The translations under genes and the position numbers were made by a program. The notes beneath the pieces are model-generated. The model ran no database searches and was not told where the DNA came from. It was given only the letters and a program-made list of their open reading frames with translations. DNA of 64,000 bases from Galerina marginata (taxonomy: Eukaryota; Basidiomycota; Agaricomycetes; Agaricales; Galerinaceae), in NCBI GenBank assembly GCA_023014335.1, contig JAECYW010000011.1, positions 1,054,001-1,118,000 on the forward strand, written 5' to 3'. Shown piece by piece: positions 56,101 through 64,000 of this stretch (the first letter of the stretch is position 1; every line of letters begins with the position of its first letter).

Positions 56101-59100
56101 CGGTAACAGGAAACCTTCTTGTCAATACGGTATCAAATAATGGCTTGAATCTCGCGTTCACTGGAACACTGGTCTTCACAGGCCAATTGAAGCAATTGGC
56201 GAATGTGACGGGGAATCCCAGCCTCACTATCACTGGCTCCGTGAGCAGCAAATCCATTATGTTGGCCGCTGCAGCGTCGAAGATCCCTCTCTTCAATGGT
56301 ATGAGTTTGACCGGAACTCTTTTCTTTTCTTATTCCACAGACTCCAAACTACTTACTGCGGCTATTGATGGTAAGACCAACCTTTCGTATTGTTTAACGC
56401 ACCTAACAGCTCGATAGGAACCGTCAGCGACATTTACTTCCCAGAAGTTTCCTCTGAGAAGTTCTCAGCCTCATGCTCGCTCTTCGTAAAACTGCCAAAC
56501 CCGGAAGTCGGTTTTCAGTTTGCATTGGACAAGTTGGAGAACGCTTTCGGTGTCAAAGGCCTACATTTCAAGGATATCCTACTTCGTGCTGCCTTCCAAG
56601 AGTTCCCCGTACCTTCAGAGGTGCTCGTTGCCGGGAAATTATCGTTCCGTGCAGGTAATCAGCAATTTTATGGCAGGTATGTCAATAAGTGATATGGCTG
56701 GTCCTCAATTGACACTATCCCACACAGTGTCGCAATTTATTACAGTGAAGTCGACGTATCACACTGCGGAACCATGGGGAAGTTCGAGACGTAAGTTGCT
56801 CCTTGTATACTTGTCCTGACTCTCTCTCATAATTTTCAGTTATCCATCACTTAATCAAGCTCTCAAAGGATTCGATTCCGCTGGCAGGACTGCCCCAAAA
56901 GCAGTGAATGGCACCTTTGCTGACCTTGAATTTTCGCGTGCTTTGCAGGAAGTACGCGTTGGAAATATCGTCATACCCCAAGGATTCATAATGAAGGGAT
57001 CGTTAAAGCTGCCTTCGATCGGTTTGGATATGTGGTTTGACATCGAATTTACGCCTGCCCACATACGAATCGCTGGAGACATAAAGAACGCCATAACTAT
57101 CACGGTCAACAACAATCGACTCTTCGCCCTCACCCGGGCCAATGATCAAAACCGTGGCCCGACGATGGATCTCACCATTGATACGCACTCGCCGCCCAAA
57201 TGCTACTCCTCTGGCGAAATCTACCTTCTTGGCCTCTCTGCCTCGGCCCAGTTCGAAATGACTGACTCTGGGATAGAATTCCACGAAACTATATCCGCTT
57301 GGATGTCTGGATTCAAGATCGACTTTGCTATCGACTACACTTACTATCTTGACCTCGCCGCGACTTGCATCCTCAACCTCGATATTCCCTCATTTAAATG
57401 CGGCGTTGTCACTATTCCTCGCATGGACGCGGTCAAGTTCTCTGCATCGTTGGCCACTAAGGTTTACTGGGAGCCAATCACATGGAACCTGTCGATCGCT
57501 GGTACCATGAATCTTGGGAAATGGAATCTCGGCCAGATTGGACCGTTCAATCTAGGTGCCGATCTCTCGGATTTCGGGAAGGTCGCCAACTACCTTGTGA
57601 ACCAGATTAAGGACGGTATAGCTGCTTTGATTAGCGATAAGGTCCTGGGTGGACTGAAGAAGGGATTGAAGGTAGCCGTGGACGAACTCAAAGCTGCCGG
57701 GCTTCTGGCCAAGAACACCGCGGAGCTCCTCGTGAAGGAATTTAAACAAGACATTGACGAGGTGACCAAGCAAGTCGACGAAGTATTCGAATTAGGAAAA
57801 GAGGAAATGGCGAAGATAATGAAAGAGCTTGGCTCAACCGCCGAACAGATTGGAAGGTTAGAAGTTTAATTGTATAGAAAGAAGCAGTCTTCTAACGATG
57901 ACTTCTAGGTTCTTCAAGGATACTTATTCTGTGGCTGCCAAAAACATCACCCAAATCCTCAAGCAGGTCGGATATGCAGTTGAGGATGTTGGAAGGTCAG
58001 TTGATTGCTTGTAAGGATACGCTCTGCAACTAAATATGATTGCCAGGACATTGAAAAACGTGTATGGTATCGCTGCAAACGAGGTTTCTGATATCCTCAA
58101 GCAGGCCGGATACGCTGCCGATGATGTTGGAAGGTTAGCTGGTTCGTAAGAATATGAGTGCTGTCTAATCCCTTTTCAGGACATTGAAAGATGTATACGG
58201 CGTGGCGTCCAAGGAAGTCGCTACTCTCCTCAAACAGGCGGGATATGCTGTCGACGATGTCGGGAGGTGAGTTTAACAGTCATACAGATAAAAGTTGAAC
58301 CATGACATTCGATTTCTAGGGCATTGAAAGATGTTTTCGGTGCGACCGAGACTGAGGTCGCTGATCTCCTCAAACAGGCGGGATACGCTGTTGATGATGT
58401 CGGAAAGTAGGACAAACAGTCATCCAGATAAGAGTTGAACCGTGACGTCTTATTTTCATTCTAGGGCATTGAAAGATGTGTTTGGCGCGACCGAGAGTCA
58501 GGTCACTTCTATCCTCAAACAAATCGGATATAGTGCCGATGATGTTGGAAGGTCAGGACTTTTTTCGAGACAAATAAACGCTGAGTTTTAACCACGGCTA
58601 CAAGGGCATTGAAAGACGTATATGGCGCATCCTCGAAAGAAGTCGGTTCTCTCCTCAAGGGGGCTGGGTATGCTCTTGACGATGTTACAAGGTTTGAAAG
58701 ATTTATTATTGTAGGGCTTACATGTTGTCTAATATCATATATCAATCTCAGAACCCTCCAAAACGTATTTTCTGTCTCCGCCGAGAGCGCTGCAAGTATC
58801 CTTCGAGACATAGGCTACGCCGCTGATGACGTCGCAAAGTCAGAAACACTGTATTACCTGGCCTAGTTTTACGTTACTGATTCTTCTTATTAGGACATTG
58901 AAAAATGTGTTTGATGTCACTGGCCAGCAAGCATCACAGATGTTGCAGGCCGCTGGATATGCCATGCAAGATGTCAACAAGTAAATCTCCAGGTTTCTCG
59001 CTAAGGGGTTGTGACTGAATTATTTACTATAGGGCCATTGGTGACATATTTGGCGACATAGGCAAAACAATAGGCGACATAGGCAACACAATAGGCGATA

Positions 59101-59276
59101 TAGGCAACACAATAGGCGGTATAGGCAACATAATAGGTGGTGGGGCCAATGATATAGGCGGTGCGATAGGCGATCTAGGCAACACGATAGGCGGTGGGGT
59201 CAAGGATGTAGGCGACAAAATAGGCGATGGGCTCAAGGATGCGGGCAAAACCATTGGCGGTATATTTGGATTCTAG
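53131..59276 (+). CDS. 1,695-aa modular protein with eight exon-encoded 29-aa repeats and Gly-rich tail
   Basis: Twenty-one exons, all phases closing: 53131-53133, 53186-53439, 53492-53732, 53783-53954, 54008-54231, 54290-54974, 55036-55094, 55144-55309, 55366-56370, 56418-56676, 56728-56790, 56840-57856, eight 87-nt exons from 57909 to 58980, and 59033-59276. Residues 1 to about 1,382 are beta-rich and recurrent: modules of the type LSIQQILDVSNMSSILDVG, ISSELSSIGLPALRDLMDIN and FLSSLGIDGISLINSSISL, each followed by strand-rich LxFxxxxxF stretches. A predicted helical region follows (DGIAALISDKVLGGLKKGLK, AAGLLAKNTAELLVKEFKQD). Next come eight repeats with the core LKxVYG...LKQAGYA..DVGR, then a 7-residue Ile/Gly repeat (IGDIGNT). 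No signal peptide or membrane span is evident. I do not recognise the family with certainty. The N-terminal modules resemble large fungal and bacterial proteins of unknown function. Confidence 0.85.
57909..58980 (+). repeat. Array of eight 87-nt symmetric exons, one 29-aa repeat each
   Basis: Exons 57909-57995, 58047-58133, 58180-58266, 58320-58406, 58465-58551, 58605-58691, 58752-58838 and 58894-58980 are all exactly 87 nt. All begin after the second base of the AGG/AAG codon that closes the preceding repeat, so every intron is phase 2. Each encodes a helix-turn-helix-like unit: (T/A)LK(D/N)VYG or VFG, a variable stretch, then LLKQAGYA and (V/A)DDVG(R/K). The introns are 46 to 60 nt and diverged, so the array is not a very recent amplification. 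Confidence 0.9.
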
Positions 59277-59950
59277 CTGCCAGCACATGTAGGTCAGTAG
59301 GATGAGTGAAAGCACTGAATCATACCCGATCTCAGTGGTCCTCGAGGCAGCGCCACTCCTTCTTTATTCATTCTCTCGATATCTGCCCATAATATAATCT
59401 CCCTACCTGTGTATGCACACTAGAAAAATTCCCGCTTACTGCACAATCGATCATTTTAAGAGGCCGCCGCAATATTCGGTATCGGAGGTGTGCAATCTCG
59501 TGGTTGAACCGTTGACGTTCACTCGGACGAAGTTCGACATGCGAAGAAAATGAATGGCAAAAGCGCAAAAGGCAGCCAAGACGGACCCGGGGCGTGTACC
59601 TGCAAGAACAGCTACAGTCAACGAACGATGAAAATTGCCTCGAATGCACTGCAGATGCATTGGACATAATGGATAAAGGCCAAGCCGCTTTTGATGGCAA
59701 TCCTAACGGGAAGGCTGCTGTACCACGACCAACCTCCAGACCAACCAACTATCCAAACAACGAGAGGTTCCAGCTGCGTATGAAAGTATCATTGTAGTTA
59801 CTTCAAGAGAACCAGATAATAACATGTTGAATTGTGTAAGGCGAATCTCAATTGACGACGCGTCGAACTATTGACGAAGATGGTGGCAGTACAAATGCAA
59901 GGAGCAGAATCAAATGATTCAAATCACATCTCTCCCATTGACCACCAACA
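59277..59950. other. Intergenic
   Basis: About 670 bases between the stop of the 21-exon gene and the first Ohr gene. No supported gene. One 67-codon frame (59594-59797) is without features. Confidence 0.5.
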
Positions 59951-60642
59951 ATGTTCACACCGGCTGCCCGCACGCTGCTCGCCTCCTCCCTTCGCTCCAA
60001 TGCGAAAACGTCGCTCAAACTAGGCGCTAACCACTTCACCAAGCGTACAGTCGTTACTCTGAAGGACGTCAAGGTATGTTAGAAAATTCCGCTTTCACGT
60101 ACGTCATACCTTGACCATAGTTCACAGTACACCGCGACGGCGACCGCGCACGGAGCAGGTCGCAACGGCAAGGTTACCTCCAATGACCTTTCCCTCTCCC
60201 TCGCTCTTCCAAAGGAGCTCGGTGGCACCGGAAAAGGCGAGAACCCAGAGCAACTTTTTGCGATGGGGTATTCCGGTGCGTGCAGACCCTATTTCCTTTA
60301 TTTACTCAAACCGAACTCAACGCTGACGCACCTTGTCATCACCAGCCTGCCTTCTAGGGGCAATTCAAGCCGTGGCTAAAAAGCAGGGCAAGTCAGACAT
60401 GGCCGCAGCCGCAAAAGTACAAGCTTCTGTGCACATTGGCACTCCAAGTGACATTCCCGGGTTCGGACTTGCAGTGGACATCAAGGTCGAGGGCGTCGAT
60501 GAAGAATTACTGAAAGCCGGGCATGAGGTGCGTTTTTCGTTTTTTTTGGACAAGGAACCACGTTGATGAATTCTATATGTAGTTCTGCCCTTACAGTCGT
60601 GCGTTGACGAAAGGCGCAGTCGTCAACGTGTCGCTGGCATGA
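59951..60642 (+). CDS. ohr: OsmC/Ohr-family organic hydroperoxide reductase, copy 1
   Basis: Exons 59951-60073, 60128-60275, 60346-60527 and 60583-60642 give 170 aa with closing phases. Exon 1 codes a basic, hydroxylated, Asp/Glu-poor leader ([20 protein letters not shown]), likely a mitochondrial presequence. The Ohr core follows: [34 protein letters not shown] (the first catalytic Cys ends that run) and [20 protein letters not shown]. After [14 protein letters not shown] the second Cys comes in [19 protein letters not shown]. The two cysteines form the thiol/disulfide centre that reduces organic and fatty-acid hydroperoxides. A close tandem copy with the same intron positions lies 0.77 kb downstream. 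Confidence 0.9.
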
Positions 60643-61408
60643 AAGTCACTGGGTAGCTGCTAGAAAAAGGATCAGCATCGACCATCGTGCAAAAAATATG
60701 TACCATATACTATCCTTCAAGCACATTTCAATAAACGATTAAAGAAACCCGCCAACCTCGGTCACTCGATGATTCCAAGTGAAAATTGCGTCCATGTATA
60801 ATTCCGAATCAACAATAACATTGTCCCAGGCAAAAACGATAGGAATAAGCTGAAGAACCCTTGTGATAACAAATGCATCTCCTGAATATCTCTGATGTCA
60901 CTGACTGTCATGGTGGTCGTCTAGGTTCAAGTTTTCAACTAGCAAGTATCATCTCTTTCACTTGCCATCACCCTCACCAAACAACATATTTTTCTACCCT
61001 CGGCAATAATAATCTACGCTGAATCCGGTTCAATTCTGACCACCAAGTCCTCGAAATTTAAACACTGCAGTCCTGATTCGCAATGGATTCCGGTGAACTT
61101 CGTGTCCCTTTCGCTGGCTCGGCGCACGGAAGGTCAACGACTTCTTCCCGTGTTTTCTAAAGCCACGTTTGAAAAACTCGTCTTGGGAGCTCGACACCAG
61201 AAGTTGACTCCACCCCAATATCCGCGGCACCCAGACCCGTCAATCCACGAAAGAATGTTGGATCACGACCTTCACTTCTTCGATGCGAGCATCATTGTTG
61301 GCCCCCTTAATGGCCACGTCGAGCTTAAGCGACTCTGGGGTGATAGGTGTTGCTGAAAACCAGCCGAAAGCTGAACTGCCTCCCTTTCTGAGACTCTGAC
61401 CTTCTGCC
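60643..61408. other. Intergenic between the two Ohr genes
   Basis: About 770 bases with no supported gene. A frame at 61093-61356 has no recognisable features. Confidence 0.45.
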
Positions 61409-62125
61409 ATGTTTGTACCCACCGCTCGCAGACTCCTCTTCAATGCGAAAAGCGCGCCTCTCAAACTGAGGACCCACCATATTCCCTCACGCACACTCGT
61501 CACTCTAAAAGACGTCAAGGTCCGTTCCTAAATCGCCCTTTTCAATCTGTCGCACTTCCGCATCCGTATCAGATGTTATATAACCTTGCTAAACGTCCAA
61601 TTACAGTACACGGCAACAGCCACTGCGGAGGGCCCAGGTTGGAATGGCACCACCACTTCCAACGGCCTCACCGTCACCATGGCCGTCCCCAAGGTTATGG
61701 GTGGCACCGGTGAAGGCTCGAACCCAGAGCAGCTCCTCGCGTTGGGGTACTCCTGTACGTGTTACTCTTCAATCTAGTTTTTATACTCTGCAATGTATGC
61801 TGATGACACTCACCGTAGCCTGCCTCCTGGGTTCAATCCAAGCCGTAGCCGAAAAACTGGGCAAATCAGATATGGCTGCAACTGCTAAAGTTCATGCGTC
61901 GGTGCATGTAGGAACGCCAAACGAACTGGCTGGTTACGGGTTCGCGGTGGATGTTAAGGTTGAAGGTGTTGATGAGGAATTATTGAAAGCTGGGCATGAG
62001 GTGTGTTACGCTTTATATTCTAGCCAAATACTGGCAGTTGACGAATATTTGGCATGACGATGTAGTTTTGCCCTTACAGTCGCGCGTTGACAAATGGTAC
62101 AGTGGTCAATGTTTCGCTGGCTTAA
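61409..62125 (+). CDS. ohr: OsmC/Ohr-family organic hydroperoxide reductase, copy 2
   Basis: Exons 61409-61519, 61607-61754, 61819-62000 and 62066-62125 give 166 aa. The three introns sit at exactly the same codons and phases as in copy 1, so the pair arose by tandem duplication of the whole gene. The leader is shorter (MFVPTARRLLFNAKSAPL) but still mitochondrial-like. The core keeps YTATATAEGPGWNG, GGTGEGSNPEQLLALGYS, then SCLLGSIQAVAEKLG and [19 protein letters not shown]. Both catalytic cysteines are present. The residue before the first Cys is Ser instead of Ala because the split codon is T|CC instead of G|CC. Confidence 0.9.
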
Positions 62126-63134
62126 CCATGACTTTGCTGGACGAAACGACATCAACAACTATAATGTGCAACTGATTACTCGAATATTATCTAGAGCGTT
62201 ACACTTTGCGCTTTTTCTTAAGACATCGGTGTCCTGCTTCGCGATGGCGAACACATGTGTCCTCTGCTGCCTGATAACGCCGTCGGGCACAACCTGGTCT
62301 CATGTCACCGTATTCGTCGTCCTCAGAGTCACGGCGCCTTCCCGTTCCCCGAGCAGGGTCCACCCCTCTTCGAGAGGCTGTGTATTTCGAAGAAGAAACT
62401 CTGCGCCCTTGCATTCTGTCAACGTCTTCGTCCAAGGCCACATGTATCGGGATTTTGCTGACACTGTTCTGCTTTTTTTCGTCGGCTCCATCGTCTGAGG
62501 GAACATATATGGGCTGTGAAATGGATGACTGGAATCGAGTTTCTTCTCTTTCATGAGCCTTGTCGTATGACACCGGCAGCAATTTGCGCCTACCAGTTTT
62601 CTCTCTTTGATCTGCCCAGCCGTCGGAGTGAACAGGTATCTGTTGTGAGTTGGAAGACATAAGACGCCCTTCACCAATCTGAACTCCGGTCCTGACCACT
62701 AAGTTTCTGGTTCCACTTTCGTTCTGCTCCATGTTCTGGATCGATTGTGGGAGTTATATGAAAGAACTCTTTCAATTATCGCCATCAACAATGAGAATGA
62801 ACACTAACCTTGGAGGCGGCATAATTCAGGGAGTTCCGGCCACTAACAATACCAAGTTGAGCTTCCGCCCTCTGAACGTCGCCATGTAGACATTAATGAC
62901 GACAATCGTCTTTGTAGGGACATAGATGATTAGGAATACTCTTTACATACCGAAATATAGGTTGTCAATGTAGACTGGATTATGGTAGATCCCTTGTAGA
63001 GTGAGTGCACCTTGTTGCTGAAGATTTGGTCGATTACATCTTGTCGGACTGCCGACTTCGATAAGATGAGGGGCAGGGTTCTGCGTGTTTGCATCATTGA
63101 TTTGTGTCGAGGTTGAGCATAGAAAAATCGTACC
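62126..63134. other. Probable downstream exons of the right-edge NACHT-type gene, structure unresolved
   Basis: On the minus strand a fragment around 62880-62815 reads DVQRAEAQLGIVSGRNSLNY, then AASK before a GTTAGT donor. After the next acceptor there is a 177-codon polar, Arg/Lys/Glu-rich frame (62732-62199). The first piece has the rhythm of an ankyrin-type unit, as expected near the C-terminus of such proteins. Exon links could not be closed with confidence. Confidence 0.35.
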
Positions 63135-64000
63135 TTAAAACTGAATCTGCATCATAAGATGGCCTGTAATGTAGATCTGATAAGTAAAAATTGTAAGACA
63201 TGATTTTCGGAGGACATTCCCTGGTTTTCCTCCCGATTGCAGGAGGTAGCCTTGAGGCTTATATTTCAAAAGAGACAATGCCATGTCTGCATATTGGTTA
63301 TCGTCCACGTAGTATCCAATGTTAGAGTCGTCATCAAAGAGCTCCATTACAACCTGCAATAATTCCGGAGACGAATACCAAATATCCAGGCCTTGTTTAC
63401 TTTCCAGATCCCAGAGATTCGGAGAAACATGGAACATATACCGCAGGGCTTCATAATCGAGCAGTTTTGCTGGGCATGCCATCTGGACTAATGCAGCGAA
63501 AATGAGAAGATGCTTTAGGGCAGCGTCTTGAAGGTAAAATTCAATTCTCGGTTGAATAATACGTGCATATGCAGAGAGTTTATGCAGGTACAGAGTTTCC
63601 TTGTCTGGGAATGACTAAAGAAGAGACTCAGGCTTGGACTATAGAAGAAGAGTAGATGACCCTACCGAATGTTTGATAGCCTTCAGGACTGAAGGGGTAA
63701 GGTCTGAGAAACGATCTAACTCATTGGTGTTTGCGTTCCAAACGGAAAAATCAACAACGTTTGGGAGGTCCCAACATTCAATAGCCTTTCTTAGTTCGTC
63801 GGTTGGAGTGGCTTTTGAGAAGAAAAAAGAGCAGTTCTGATAAATGAATTGTTTGACAGCTGGTACGTTGAATGGCGTTAGTAAAAGTGAGGCAGTTTTA
63901 TTAGTCACCAAGCATACCATGCCTATTTTTGCATCCAGACGGCCGAAGAGTACATTGTTGCGCAAGGTCGGCGTAGACTCTTCCAGTGTCAATCCAGAAT
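63135..64000 (-). CDS. C-terminal part of a second NACHT-type protein, cut by the window edge
   Basis: This minus-strand sequence matches the post-NACHT region of the broken gene at 23.4 kb. FFFSKATPTDELRKAIECWD and VVDFSVW...FSDLTPSVLKAIKHS are followed by an intron at the same position, then FPDKETLYLHKLSAYARI, DYEALRYMFHVSPN, VDDNQYADMALSLLKY and GGKPGNVL. The NACHT domain itself would lie beyond 64000. In this copy the segment lost near 25455 in the other gene is intact (LDIWYSSPELLQVVMELFDD), which makes it the reference for that deletion. Confidence 0.6.

Noticed and set aside
57869..59276. The repeat exons as a separate gene or pseudogene array
   Set aside because: The preceding exon ends in the same phase (GGAAG|GT at 57856) and joins in frame, and the final exon closes the whole 1,695-codon frame exactly.
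62199..62732. 177-codon minus-strand frame as an independent gene
   Set aside because: It follows an acceptor site downstream of NACHT-type gene sequence and has no start context or domain. More likely it is the last exon or flank of that gene, so it was left unresolved.

Overview
The window is nuclear DNA of a filamentous basidiomycete, most likely a mushroom-forming Agaricomycete. The genes are split by many short introns (about 45 to 75 nt) with GT...AG borders and CTAAC/CTGAC-type branch sites. The gene content fits as well: several F-box/LRR genes, a NACHT STAND gene, a DUF6533-type membrane protein, small secreted proteins and a DIRS-like retroelement. I rebuilt exon chains by reading splice sites and checking phase. 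Where I say the phases close, the summed exon length is a multiple of three with no internal stop.

1-6.9 kb: unresolved, decayed DNA. It holds an old ~0.8-kb tandem duplication, a lone 3' LTR with its polypurine tract, and a broken copy of a small secreted protein gene. 6.96-12.0 kb: a seven-exon gene for the GATOR2/SEA subunit Mio/SEA4, with very long low-complexity inserts. 13-21.4 kb: a small secreted protein gene on the minus strand, an F-box/LRR gene, a broken duplicate of the SEA4 3' part followed by a ~300-bp tandem repeat, an intact small secreted protein gene with a decayed neighbour copy, and a second F-box-type gene. 21.7-23.2 kb: a siderophore-type hydroxyornithine acyltransferase. 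23.4-27.2 kb: a broken NACHT gene, followed by a 1.5-kb near-palindromic element flanked by TA.

28.3-42.5 kb: a 14-exon DUF6533-like membrane protein with a GC-AG intron, an NKAP homologue, a single-exon F-box protein, a TA-flanked MITE just past the stop of an RNA exonuclease (REX1-type) gene, and two more F-box/LRR-type genes.

43.7-59.3 kb is the most unusual part. A minus-strand metallo-beta-lactamase-fold gene and a plus-strand 21-exon gene for a 1,695-aa protein appear to have once been divergent neighbours about 1 kb apart. They are now separated by a 4.85-kb truncated DIRS-like retroelement bracketed by a ~1.29-kb direct duplication of host DNA. The 1,695-aa protein ends in eight 29-residue repeats. 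Each is encoded by its own exon of exactly 87 nt, with every intron in phase 2, followed by a glycine/isoleucine-rich heptad tail.

59.9-62.1 kb: a tandem pair of OsmC/Ohr peroxiredoxin genes. 62.2-64.0 kb: the C-terminal part of a second NACHT-type gene on the minus strand, running off the right edge.
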